This document shows positions 51,689-59,250 of a stretch of DNA of 64,000 nucleotides, in pieces (position 1 is the stretch's first letter; the number at the start of each line of letters is the position of its first letter). The stretch is taken from contig JBBRLR010000007.1 of assembly GCA_038231255.1 (NCBI GenBank), positions 1 to 64,000 on the forward strand, written 5' to 3'. Under the pieces are notes generated by a model. It did not search any database. It had not been told where the DNA came from and saw only the letters and a program-made list of their open reading frames with translations. Source of the stretch: JALYUS01 sp038231255. GTDB taxonomy: Bacteria > Chloroflexota > Chloroflexia > Thermomicrobiales > JALYUS01. The position numbers and the translations under genes were made by a program.

Positions 51689-53011
51689 ATGCAACGATCC
51701 TGGGAGAAAATCTGGCTGATCGTCCGGCGCGAGTACCGGGCGCGGGTGCGACAGCGCACGTTCGTCATCATCACGGTGCTGATGGCGGTCGCCTTTATCC
51801 TCCTCGCCTGCGCGCCGACGATTGTGCAGGCGATCCGTGGCGGTCGGAGTGACACGACGCGGATCGCTGTGCTCGATGCCGCGAATTCCGCCGCGACGCC
51901 GGACGATATTGCACGCCTCGATCAGCAACTCAAAGCGGACGGCACCAATGGGAGCGCCATCACACTCCTAACGGCGGCCGTCTTCACCGCTGTTCCGCAG
52001 GCACAGTCGGTTAATACGGGCACATTCGATGGCTATCTCACGCTCGACCGAAATTCGGCGGGCGATCTCACCTTCGACTATGCGACGAAATCCGGCACAC
52101 GGGACGCGATCACCGCGCGTATCCAGCAGGCGGCAGCCTTCCTCGCCGTGCAGGACCGTCTGACGCGCGCGGGGCTGACGCAAGCGCAGCAGGGGCAGAT
52201 TTTCGTGCCGCCGGCCTTCTCGGTCAGCGCGACGAATCCGAAGACCAGTGCGGACACGCAATCGGAGACGGAGAAGAACACCAATCGCGGCCTCGCCTAC
52301 ATCCTCGATATCCTCCTGTACACGACGATCATCGTTTACGGTATGTGGATCGCGGGCGGCGTGGTGGAGGAGAAGAGCAACCGGATCATGGAGATCATGA
52401 TTAATGCCGCGACACCGACGCAACTGATGGCGGGCAAAATCCTCGGCATCGGCGCGGCGGCGTTGACGCAGTACCTCTGCATCACGATCCCCGGCGCGGT
52501 CGCCCTCGCCTCACAGGGGCGGATCGCGCAGGCGCTGCTCGGCGAGCAGACCGGCGCGGCGGCGCTCGACTTGACGGGGCTTTCCGTCACCGCCGTAGGC
52601 GCATTTCTCGGCTTCTTCGTCCTCGGCTTCCTGCTCTACGCCGCGCTCTATGCGGGCGCGGGATCGCTCGTCAGCCGCCAGGAGGATGTACAGCAGATCG
52701 CCGCGCCGATGCAGATGGCGATGATCGGCAGCTTCTTCGCCTCCATCTTCGCCCTCGGCAAGCCCGACGCGACACTGACGCGCGTCCTCGCCTTCGTGCC
52801 GTTTTGCAGCCCGCTCGTCATGCTGACGCGCGTCCTCGTCGGCCACCCTGCGCCATGGGAGGTTACGCTGTCGGTCGCCATTCTGGTGGCGAGCATCGTT
52901 TTCTTCGTCGCACTGGCGGCGCGGATCTACCGCATCGGCGTCCTCCTCTACGGCGCGCGGCCGAACCTGCGCACCGTTTTCAGAATGAATCATGCGCGGG
53001 TGGCGCGGTGA
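51689..53011 (+). CDS. ABC-2 type transporter permease (NatB-like)
   Basis: A 440-residue permease. A first helix (TFVIITVLMAVAFILLACAP) is followed by an extracytoplasmic domain of about 160 residues, then five helices from about residue 205 (ILDILLYTTIIVYGMWIAGG, LTGLSVTAVGAFLGFFVLGF, ALYAGAGSLVSRQEDVQQI). GVVEEKSNRIMEIMINAATPTQLMAGKILG (in part) is the typical ABC-2 loop. It pairs with the preceding ATPase in one operon. The stop is followed by a perfect 14-bp C-rich hairpin at 53027-53059 that may end transcription. Confidence 0.92.
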   Translation: MQRSWEKIWLIVRREYRARVRQRTFVIITVLMAVAFILLACAPTIVQAIRGGRSDTTRIAVLDAANSAATPDDIARLDQQLKADGTNGSAITLLTAAVFTAVPQAQSVNTGTFDGYLTLDRNSAGDLTFDYATKSGTRDAITARIQQAAAFLAVQDRLTRAGLTQAQQGQIFVPPAFSVSATNPKTSADTQSETEKNTNRGLAYILDILLYTTIIVYGMWIAGGVVEEKSNRIMEIMINAATPTQLMAGKILGIGAAALTQYLCITIPGAVALASQGRIAQALLGEQTGAAALDLTGLSVTAVGAFLGFFVLGFLLYAALYAGAGSLVSRQEDVQQIAAPMQMAMIGSFFASIFALGKPDATLTRVLAFVPFCSPLVMLTRVLVGHPAPWEVTLSVAILVASIVFFVALAARIYRIGVLLYGARPNLRTVFRMNHARVAR

Positions 53012-53012
53012 A

Positions 53013-53060
53013 ACCTCACCCCCCAACCCCTCTCCTTTGCTGAGGGCAAAGGAGAGGGGC
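53013..53060. repeat. C-rich/G-rich hairpin (CCCCTCTCC family)
   Basis: CCCCTCTCCTTTGC (53027-53040) pairs perfectly with GCAAAGGAGAGGGG (53046-53059). The outer part reads CCTCACCCCCCAACCCC, as in the other members of this family. Confidence 0.82.
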
Positions 53061-53097
53061 AAGATAGAGATAAGTTAGCGACTATGATTTGTGAGTC

Positions 53098-53126
53098 TTG
53101 ACAAGGCAGAACAGCGGGTGTACATA
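53098..53126 (+). promoter_or_regulatory. Sigma70-type promoter of a small transcription unit
   Basis: Consensus TTGACA (53098-53103), a 17-base spacer and TACATA (53121-53126). Transcription should begin near 53133. No large gene on this strand follows before 54659. Confidence 0.72.
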
Positions 53127-53163
53127 AAGGATCAGGAACTGTGATCAAAAGGAGGGATGATAG

Positions 53164-53196
53164 ATGACTCCGCCGAAGGATCAACTGCCCGCATAG
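53164..53196 (+). CDS. Ten-residue micro-ORF (leader-peptide-like)
   Basis: Encodes MTPPKDQLPA, ending TAG. Its ribosome site AAAAGGAGGGATGATAG is among the best in the window. The Pro-Pro pair could stall ribosomes. Translation is inferred only from the ribosome site and its position in a compact transcript. Confidence 0.4.
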   Translation: MTPPKDQLPA

Positions 53197-53237
53197 GGCA
53201 TGGAGAACAGACGAACACTGTTTCGGTTCCAAAGGAG

Positions 53238-53274
53238 AGTGCGGACGCGAGTAGAGGCGTCCGCACTTTGATTT
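53238..53274 (+). terminator. Intrinsic terminator of the small transcript
   Basis: AGTGCGGACGC (53238-53248) pairs perfectly with GCGTCCGCACT (53257-53267) around an eight-base loop, followed by TTGATTT. Confidence 0.8.
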
Positions 53275-53285
53275 AAGAGGGAAGA

Positions 53286-53411
53286 CCTAACCCCCGGCCC
53301 CTTCCCGCGAGGAAGGGGAGGGGAATCGTCGAGACGTCGAGGCGCGATTAAGAACGCCCGGGCACTTCGCATGAGTCACCCCTTCCTCGCGGGAAAGGGC
53401 CAGGGGTTAGG
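53286..53411. repeat. Large C-rich palindrome overlapping the 3' end of queG
   Basis: The 33-bp arms 53286-53318 (CCTAACCCCCGGCCCC...) and 53379-53411 are inverted copies with two mismatches, around a 60-base loop. The right arm encodes the last residues of QueG. Confidence 0.85.
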
Positions 53412-54536
53412 TTCCCCCAGCGCCGCTGTAATCTCCGCCCGCACGTCTGCATTCGGCTCTACCATCCGGCAGTGTTCGAGGGCTGCATGCGCCGTTTTCC
53501 CGCCAAGATGGCCGAGCGCCCAGGCGGCGTGACCGCGCACGAGCGGCGCATCGTGCTCCCGGAGCGCATGCATCAGGGCGGGGACAGCGGCCCGGTCCCC
53601 GCTATTGCCGAGGGCAACGGCGGCATTGCGGGCGAGCCCTTCCCGCTTGGCGCGCTTGATCGCGCGGCCACGGAAACGGTCGCGGTATTCCTTGACGGTC
53701 ATCGTCAGGAGTGGGATCAAGGCGGGGTAAGCATCCTCCGCGTCGCGCGGTTGAAGGGCGGGCGGCGCGAGGGGCAGGACGTGCCGGTTCGGCGGGCAGA
53801 CCTCCTGGCAGATGTCGCAGCCAAAGACCCAATCGCCCATCTGCGACCGGAGTGCGACCGGCAGAGACCCGCGATGCTCGATCGTCAGGTACGAGATGCA
53901 GCGCGGCGTATCGAGGACGTAGGCGGCCGGGATCGCATGCGTTGGGCAGGCGACCATGCAGGCAGCGCACGTCCCACACGACTTCCGCAGCGGCGCGTCC
54001 GGTTCCAGGTCGAGATCGAGCGGCACTTCGGCGAGGAAAAGGTATGAGCCGGTGTCACGCGTGGCGATGATGCAGGTATTCTTGCCGTACCAGCCCAGCC
54101 CAGCCCGCGCCGCTGCCGCCCGATCCACGATCCGCGCGGTGTCCACGAGCGCCCCAGCCTGCAAGGGGTGGCCCGCCAATTGCTCGATATCGGCGATCAG
54201 GCCGCGCATCATCGCTTTCAGGAGATCGTGGTAATCGCTGCCCCAGGCATACCGCGCGACGCGGCCCCGGAGCACGCCATCGTCGGGCAGCGGCGGCGCT
54301 TCGGCGTAATACGAGACGCCGAGCACGAGCAGCGAGCGCGCCCATGGCAGCAATCGCTGCGGCGCGCTCGCGACATGAGCGCGCTCCGGCGTGAACCACT
54401 CCAGCCCGTCAAGGTGCCCCGCCGCGATCCGTGCGTTCAGCACCGGTTCCAACCCCGCGAACGGCTCCGCTGTCGTCACGCGCGCGAGGTGGAACCCGTG
54501 CGCACGGGCGAGAGACTTAATGTCGGTGGTGTTCAA
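53376..54536 (-). CDS. queG: Epoxyqueuosine reductase QueG
   Basis: A 386-residue cobalamin- and Fe-S-dependent enzyme that reduces epoxyqueuosine to queuosine in tRNA, the last step of the pathway. It shows the two ferredoxin-type 4Fe-4S motifs CGTCAACMVACPTHAIP (about residue 187) and CDICQEVCPPN (about 240), LGWYGKNTCII, and a C-terminal HEAT-repeat part (ALGNSGDRAAVPALMHAL). I use TTG 54536 because homology begins there. The open frame extends to 54623 but that stretch translates C-rich and hairpin repeats. The C-terminal PNPWPFPARKG and stop also come from a repeat arm. Confidence 0.93.
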   Translation of the reverse strand: MNTTDIKSLARAHGFHLARVTTAEPFAGLEPVLNARIAAGHLDGLEWFTPERAHVASAPQRLLPWARSLLVLGVSYYAEAPPLPDDGVLRGRVARYAWGSDYHDLLKAMMRGLIADIEQLAGHPLQAGALVDTARIVDRAAAARAGLGWYGKNTCIIATRDTGSYLFLAEVPLDLDLEPDAPLRKSCGTCAACMVACPTHAIPAAYVLDTPRCISYLTIEHRGSLPVALRSQMGDWVFGCDICQEVCPPNRHVLPLAPPALQPRDAEDAYPALIPLLTMTVKEYRDRFRGRAIKRAKREGLARNAAVALGNSGDRAAVPALMHALREHDAPLVRGHAAWALGHLGGKTAHAALEHCRMVEPNADVRAEITAALGEPNPWPFPARKG

Positions 54537-54537
54537 T

Positions 54538-54604
54538 CCTAACCCCCTACCCCCCTCCCCTCGGAGGGAAGGGGGAATTGGTGGCACAGGTTTGCAACCT
54601 GTGC
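54538..54604. repeat. C-rich hairpin followed by a CACAGGTTTGCAACCTGTG palindrome
   Basis: CCTAACCCCC...CTCCCCTCGGAGGG...GGGGG (54538-54575) is followed by GCACAGGTTTGCAACCTGTGC (54584-54604). It occupies the gap between queG and the divergent VOC gene. The second part resembles the core of the element at 25649-25808. Confidence 0.78.
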
Positions 54605-54658
54605 GGCATCCCATAGGATACAATGACGTCGCGGATTATGTGGGAAGGAGACGTGGCA

Positions 54659-55057
54659 ATGACGATGATCCGGGGGCTCGCGGAGATTGTGCTGTCGGTA
54701 CATGACCTCGATGCGTCGCTGCACTTTTATCGGGACACACTCGGCTTGACGCTCGTCTCGAAACCGGCGTTCCGACCGGTTTTCCTCCGCGCGGGCGATC
54801 CCGCCGTGTCGGTGCCGCAACTCGTTGTGCTCGTGCCGCTCCCAGCCGGGACGCCGCCCTTCCCCGTCGCCAAACCGGGCCGCACGCTTCATCACCTTGC
54901 CTTCGAACTCGCCCCAGCGGACTTCGATGTAATGCGCGACCACCTCGCCGCCCACGGCTTCGCTATCCGTACCGGCCAACACCCCGTTATCACCTCCCGC
55001 ACGATGTACGTGGACGACCCCGACGGCAACGAGGTCGAATTCATCGCTGGAACGTAG
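54659..55057 (+). CDS. VOC family (glyoxalase/dioxygenase-fold) protein
   Basis: A 132-residue vicinal-oxygen-chelate protein with two beta-alpha-beta-beta-beta modules. It starts GLAEIVLSVHDLDASLHFYRDTLGL, with a metal-ligand His candidate at about residue 13, has LHHLAFELAPADFD (His at about 76) and closes with YVDDPDGNEVEFI (Glu at about 127), so glyoxalase-I-like ligands are present. The reaction is unknown. ATG 54659 follows GAAGGAGACGTGGCA. A GATACAAT sequence at about 54616-54623 is a likely -10 box. Confidence 0.9.
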   Translation: MTMIRGLAEIVLSVHDLDASLHFYRDTLGLTLVSKPAFRPVFLRAGDPAVSVPQLVVLVPLPAGTPPFPVAKPGRTLHHLAFELAPADFDVMRDHLAAHGFAIRTGQHPVITSRTMYVDDPDGNEVEFIAGT

Positions 55058-55135
55058 CATCGCCACTGCGCAACTATCCCTTCGTTCGACGTGACGAATA
55101 ATGCGCCTCATCGTGACTATCGGAGTCGAGAAGCC

Positions 55136-55903
55136 TCACACGCAGGTTGGTTCATCGCCAAGGAAGGCGGCGACTGCCGTCGCGACGGCGTGGGGATCGC
55201 TCCATTGGACGACGTGGGGTGCGCAAGGGATGGCGACGTAAGAGGCGTGCGGCGCGGCACGGAGCAATTGCTGTGTTTCCGCATCCGAGACGATGGTGTC
55301 GCGGGTCCCCCGAATCACGAGCAAGGGAATAGTCAGCCGCGCAACGGTCGCGAGTGTATCGTCCCCGGTGATCGCGGCGTCGGTACGCAGGATGTGGCGC
55401 GGGCCGGCGCGTAGTCCGTCGGCGATCAGGATAGGCAGCAGCGACGGCCCCTCGCGTAGGAGATCGTGCAGCAGCCCCGGCAGGTGGGGCAGCAACTTCG
55501 GGCTGCCCCGACCGATGGTGGAGGCGATAAGGACCAGCCGGGCGACGCGCCCCGGATATGCATCGGCGAAGGCGACAGCAACCTGCCCGCCCGCCGAATG
55601 GCCCAGCAGGTGGACCTGTGGCAGGCCCATGGCGGCGAGCCAGCCTTCGAGCGCTTGCGCCTGCCCGACGACGTCGAGCACGGTGTTCGGGTGCGTCGTG
55701 CGGCCGAAGCCGGGCAGATCAACGGCGTAGACCGGCCGCCGCGCGGCCAGCAGCGGCTGGACCCGCCCCCAATACGCGCCCGACACACCAAGCCCATGCA
55801 CCAGCACAAGTGGCATACCGTCGCCGCCCGCCGCCCCCGCAACGCGGTAGTGATAGCGGAGACCGCCGCAGGTAATCCAGCGATCGGTGAGGGCGGACAA
55901 CAC
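55136..55903 (-). CDS. Alpha/beta hydrolase
   Basis: A 255-residue alpha/beta-hydrolase-fold enzyme. The oxyanion-hole motif is LVHGLGVSGAYWG (about residue 34), nucleophile elbow GHSAGG (Ser at about 102), acid in VIRGTRDTIV (about 198) and the catalytic His in PCAPHVVQW (about 231). The closest functional groups include C-C hydrolases and simple esterases; the substrate is not known. The start is GTG 55903 without a clear ribosome site, so the exact 5' end is uncertain. It is convergent with the VOC gene. Confidence 0.9.
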   Translation of the reverse strand: MLSALTDRWITCGGLRYHYRVAGAAGGDGMPLVLVHGLGVSGAYWGRVQPLLAARRPVYAVDLPGFGRTTHPNTVLDVVGQAQALEGWLAAMGLPQVHLLGHSAGGQVAVAFADAYPGRVARLVLIASTIGRGSPKLLPHLPGLLHDLLREGPSLLPILIADGLRAGPRHILRTDAAITGDDTLATVARLTIPLLVIRGTRDTIVSDAETQQLLRAAPHASYVAIPCAPHVVQWSDPHAVATAVAAFLGDEPTCV

Positions 55904-56111
55904 GTTCGCGCGGCGTCGCGACCGATGTACTTCGCGTGGATGGCGTTTGGCGTCGGGACACGGTGACCTCCTCCCCTTGTTTCATCGAGCGCCACGCCAG
56001 CATCCGATCAGCCAGAAAGCGCTGAGGATTACGCTACCGAGCCTCCTTCTCGTCCCAGTCATTGTGCGCCATAATGAGGCGGGCAATGACTAGTGTGGGG
56101 AGGCAAGATTC

Positions 56112-57041
56112 GTGCTGAAGCATCTCGCGCTCGAAGAGGGCGCGTACGACCTGAAAATGAATGTCCGGCAACTCGCGCCGGACTGCATCATTGACGTTGA
56201 CCCCGCCGAGTATGCGCGGGAATTGGCGCTCAAGGGCCAAATTCTCGCGGGCGACGCGCACTATTACTGTCAGGCGCTCCCCGGCACGGAAGCGATGCAG
56301 TGGGAAACCATCGAAATCCTCCTGCCGAACATGGCGCACTTCTACCCGGAGCATTTCGCACTGACGACGGACGGCGGCCGCTGGCGGTGGACGAACCTGC
56401 TGCTCGGCGCAGAGACGGCGTTCACGCTCGGCGACCCGGCGACGTTGCCGCTCCCGCCGCTCGACTGGATCGGACGGCAGGTGCAGGAGGACCTCTGCGT
56501 GATGGACGGCAATGATCCGGGTAGCCCACTCGTCGCGGGGCATCTCTGCTTCGCCTCCGGCTGGTGCCTGGACGACAAGATGGGCCGGTCGTTCCTCGCC
56601 ATCCACGCCCCGGTACCGCTCTTCGCCGAGAAGATCGGCCGCCCGGCGGACCTGATGATGCAGCGCGTCAAGGTCGGTCGCCCGACCGCCCGCGTCAACT
56701 GGACGCTCCACCCGTCGGATCGCCTCAACTGCGCGCCGGTGACGAAAAAGCGATACGCCTTCGAGCATGAGGGCGTCACGCCGGAGAATGCGGGCGAGCG
56801 GTACTATCTCCGCTCCGAGTGGCAGACGTTTGTCCGCTATCCGCGCACCAACGCCGTCCTCTTCACAATCCGTACTCGCGTCACGCCCCTCGGTGACGCA
56901 TTAGCCGCCCCCGACGACGCCCGCCGCCTCGCAACACTCTTGCGCACGATGCCACCCGCGATGCTGGAATACAAAAGCCTGTCGCGCCACACGGAAACCC
57001 TGCTCGCATATTTGGATGCACGCGGTGGGGAAAGGGGTTAA
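56112..57041 (+). CDS. DUF3445 protein (heme-dependent oxidative N-demethylase-like)
   Basis: A 309-residue DUF3445 family member. Recognisable blocks are NVRQLAPDCIIDVDPAEY, VQEDLCVMD, HLCFASGWCLDDKMGRSFLAIHAPVP (in part, about residue 140-165) and YLRSEWQTFVRYPRTNAVLFTIRT (in part, about 235-258). Characterised relatives bind heme through a PAS-like fold and demethylate dimethylamine, but usually with NAD(P)H/flavin partner subunits, which are not encoded here. GTG 56112 follows GGGGAGGCAAGATTC. The 3' end overlaps the stop of the convergent GNAT gene by four bases. Confidence 0.88.
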   Translation: MLKHLALEEGAYDLKMNVRQLAPDCIIDVDPAEYARELALKGQILAGDAHYYCQALPGTEAMQWETIEILLPNMAHFYPEHFALTTDGGRWRWTNLLLGAETAFTLGDPATLPLPPLDWIGRQVQEDLCVMDGNDPGSPLVAGHLCFASGWCLDDKMGRSFLAIHAPVPLFAEKIGRPADLMMQRVKVGRPTARVNWTLHPSDRLNCAPVTKKRYAFEHEGVTPENAGERYYLRSEWQTFVRYPRTNAVLFTIRTRVTPLGDALAAPDDARRLATLLRTMPPAMLEYKSLSRHTETLLAYLDARGGERG

Positions 57042-57463
57042 TCCGCAGCCTCCCAGCGGCACGAAAAGCGCTCGATGCCGGGGTGTTTCTCGCCGAGCGA
57101 CGTGACCTGAAAGCCGTAGGCGCGATAAAAGCCGACCGACTCCTGATCGGTCTCCGAATACAGCGCCTTCAGCCCTTCCTCCGCGATCACCCCGCCGACC
57201 ATCCGCGAGGCGATCCCCTGGTGGCGGAACCGTTCGTCCACCGCGATATGTAAGAGCAGCGCGGCATCCCGCCCGACGCGCTCGATGCCGAGGATACCGG
57301 CGGGTTGCCCGTCCTCCTCCCAGACATAGAGTTTGCGTTGGGGAATGGCGTAGACAGTCGTCAGCAGATAATCGAGCCGCACGACACTCGGGTTAAAAAC
57401 GCTCGGCGCGATCAATTCCTTGAGCCGTGTCGCGTCAGTCAAATCGGTCACTTTACGCAGCAT
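57038..57463 (-). CDS. GNAT family N-acetyltransferase
   Basis: A 141-residue acetyltransferase. The CoA motif A is LLLHIAVDERFRHQGIASRMV (in part, about residue 73-92, with RHQGIA as the pyrophosphate loop), and motif B is SVGFYRAYGFQV (about 110-121). The N-terminal part (DATRLKELIAPSVFNPS) is ordinary for small GNATs. ATG 57463 follows GAAGGAGGCAGATGCC; the longer frame from 57511 is not supported. The acceptor is unknown. A long hairpin repeat lies upstream, between it and the cysteine-synthase-like gene. Confidence 0.9.
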   Translation of the reverse strand: MLRKVTDLTDATRLKELIAPSVFNPSVVRLDYLLTTVYAIPQRKLYVWEEDGQPAGILGIERVGRDAALLLHIAVDERFRHQGIASRMVGGVIAEEGLKALYSETDQESVGFYRAYGFQVTSLGEKHPGIERFSCRWEAAD

Positions 57464-57559
57464 GGCATCTGCCTCCTTCGCGCGAATCGCCTCATCCGTT
57501 TTCACGCGCATGGTAGCACGCTACATACTCGAACCGCCAAGTCGTCCGGGCAAATTCAG

Positions 57560-57659
57560 CACAGAGGACACGGAGGACACAGAGAGCACGGAGAGGGAGG
57601 AAATAACGAAATTTGCTTTGGCTCTTCTCAGTGTTCTCTCGTCCTCCGTGTCCTCTGTG
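57560..57659. repeat. Long hairpin repeat with GGACAC/GGACACAGAG units
   Basis: Perfect 19-bp inverted repeat: CACAGAGGACACGGAGGAC (57560-57578) with 57641-57659. Inner AGAGAGCACGGAGAGGG and CTCTTCTCAGTGTTCTCTC partly extend it. It lies immediately downstream of the cysteine-synthase-like gene. Confidence 0.9.
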
Positions 57660-57670
57660 TTGCGCCCCTA

Positions 57671-58666
57671 TCAATCCGGCACGAGGTTGGTGGAGAGATA
57701 TTTTAAGCCGCTGTCGCAGGCGACGGTGGCGATGATGCTGCCTACCGGGGTCTCGCGCGCGAGGCGGAGCGCGGCGGCGACGTTCGCGCCGGTGCTGAAC
57801 CCGGCGAAGATGCCCTCGCGCGTGGCGAGTGCGCGGGCCGTGGCGAGCGCGTCGGCGTCGCCGATGGCGAGCGTGCCATCGCACAGGGCGGCATCCCACT
57901 GGGGCGGCACGGCAGCGTATCCCGCACCCTGCAACGTATGGCGCGGATCGGTGATCGGGCAGCCCGCAATCACCTGCGACCCTTCCGGCTCGACGGCATA
58001 GCAGCGCACGGCGGCATTCCGCGTTTTCAGTGCGCGGGCCGTGCCGAGGAAGGTGCCGCCCGTGCCGACAATCGCACAGAAATGCGTCACCGTGCCGGCG
58101 GTCTGCGCCCAGATTTCCGGCCCGGTCGTATATTCGTGCGCGCGAAGGTTCGCCGGGTTCCTGAACTGATCGGGCCGGAATGCGTTGAGCGAGCGCACGA
58201 GTTCCTGCGTCCGCTCCTCGACAAGGGCGAGATCATCGCCGGAAACCTGCCCCGGCACGCCCCCCGGCATCTGCGGCACCAGATCCACCTCCGCGCCGAG
58301 CGCGCGAAGCATTTGTACCCGCTCCCGGCTGTTGCCGACGCTCATCACACCGATGAAGCGATAGCCCTTGATCGCACAGACAATCGCCAAGCCTGTGCCC
58401 ATATTGCCGCTCGTCAGTTCGATGACCACGCCGCCCGGTTGCAACCGCCCGTCCCGCTCCGCTTCCGCGATACATTGCACGGCGGCGCGATCCTTGATCG
58501 AAGCGCCGGGATTTGCCGCCTCGATCTTCAACACGATGCGCCCCGGCAAGCCCGCGCCCAATCGGTCCAGCGCGACGAGCGGCGTCCACCCGATTGTATC
58601 GAGGATGCTCGGGGAGATACCTACTCCCCGGCCGGACGCTTTTGGAAGGGGAGATACATCAGCCAT
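57671..58666 (-). CDS. Cysteine synthase-like PLP-dependent enzyme
   Basis: A 331-residue fold-type II PLP enzyme of the CysK/CBS family, making cysteine or a related beta-substituted alanine. The PLP lysine is in AANPGASIKDRAA (about residue 48), the substrate loop TSGNMGTGLA (about 75) and the phosphate loop VGTGGTFLG (about 182); SGNMG departs slightly from the usual SGNTG, so substrate preference may differ. ATG 58666 follows GGAGGCGACGG. It overlaps the end of a decayed HEPN gene by eight bases. No cysE is adjacent. Confidence 0.9.
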   Translation of the reverse strand: MADVSPLPKASGRGVGISPSILDTIGWTPLVALDRLGAGLPGRIVLKIEAANPGASIKDRAAVQCIAEAERDGRLQPGGVVIELTSGNMGTGLAIVCAIKGYRFIGVMSVGNSRERVQMLRALGAEVDLVPQMPGGVPGQVSGDDLALVEERTQELVRSLNAFRPDQFRNPANLRAHEYTTGPEIWAQTAGTVTHFCAIVGTGGTFLGTARALKTRNAAVRCYAVEPEGSQVIAGCPITDPRHTLQGAGYAAVPPQWDAALCDGTLAIGDADALATARALATREGIFAGFSTGANVAAALRLARETPVGSIIATVACDSGLKYLSTNLVPD

Positions 58667-58875
58667 CCGTCGCCTCCGCTTCATCAGTCCCGCCAACCAT
58701 GGCGGCGCCAGCGGGTTTCAGCACTGGCACGTCCCGTTCCACCGTTGCCCAGACCTCCTCGGCATCAACAACACAACAGGCGTGGATGAGGAAGTTCCAC
58801 ATCGCGATCAGTGTATTTCTTGATCTGTTCGATAGCCGCACGAATATCGTCGAGCCGTTCCCAGTCGCTTCTCAC
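58659..58875 (-). pseudogene. Remnant of a DUF86/HEPN toxin gene (internal deletion, frameshift, lost catalytic Arg)
   Basis: A GTG at 58875 overlaps the MNT stop (GTGA) and begins VRSDWERLDDIRAAIEQIKKYTD, a normal DUF86 start. Homology then jumps to another frame with MWNFLIHACCVVDAEEVWAT and VERDVPVLK. In intact proteins this reads RNxLIHxYFxVD, the Rx4-6H RNase motif. Here the middle helices are deleted and the Arg is Trp. The gene cannot make a working HEPN RNase. Confidence 0.7.
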
Positions 58876-59162
58876 AGCATGATCGCATCACGAAGAACAC
58901 GGTCGCGCATGCGCTCCTTCAATCCTCCAACCGTCGCGACATCCACACGCATCGCGAGCGTGTATTCGAGGTCACGGATCAGTGCAACGTGGTCGAAGAG
59001 GCTCCGCTCACGTTCCATCTCCACGAGGAAATCAATGTCGCTGCGCTCGTCCGCCTCGCCGCGCGCGACGGAGCCGAAGACGCGGACATTCCACGCCCCG
59101 TGCCGCGCGGCGATCTGGAGGATTTCTTCGCGCTTCTCGCGCAGCAGTTCTTCGATACCCAT
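58872..59162 (-). CDS. MNT-type nucleotidyltransferase domain protein (antitoxin of a second MNT/HEPN pair)
   Basis: A 96-residue minimal nucleotidyltransferase: VRVFGSVARGEADERSDIDFLVEM (in part, residues about 26-50) contains the GSxARGExxxxSDxD core in full. In intact modules it blocks the HEPN RNase encoded just downstream, often by AMPylation. Here the HEPN partner is a remnant. ATG 59162 follows GAAGGAGCAGGGCG. This is the second MNT gene of the window and the second whose HEPN partner has decayed. Confidence 0.88.
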   Translation of the reverse strand: MGIEELLREKREEILQIAARHGAWNVRVFGSVARGEADERSDIDFLVEMERERSLFDHVALIRDLEYTLAMRVDVATVGGLKERMRDRVLRDAIML

Positions 59163-59250
59163 CGCGCCCTGCTCCTTCCGCATCCTGCCCTGGTCGCGCA
59201 TAGTATCGCGCAACCGGGGCAGGTGTACGAGAGCATGAGCCGTGAAAACG

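Larger units (their letters stand above)
53133..53275 (+). ncRNA. Putative small RNA / micro-peptide transcript
   Basis: About 140 bases between a consensus promoter and a strong hairpin terminator. The 5' end can form GATCA/TGATC (53130-53146). A strong AAAAGGAGGG ribosome site precedes a ten-codon frame (53164-53196). A second 23-codon frame, 53200-53271, starts after it and runs into the terminator stem. I do not recognise a known RNA family; tmRNA, 6S and SRP features were not found. It may be a small regulatory RNA or encode a very short peptide. Confidence 0.5.

Noticed and set aside
53133..53275. The small transcript considered as tmRNA, 6S RNA or SRP RNA
   Set aside because: No tRNA-like ends, no large central bubble and no SRP GNAR tetraloop helix were found, and the length is wrong for tmRNA and 6S.
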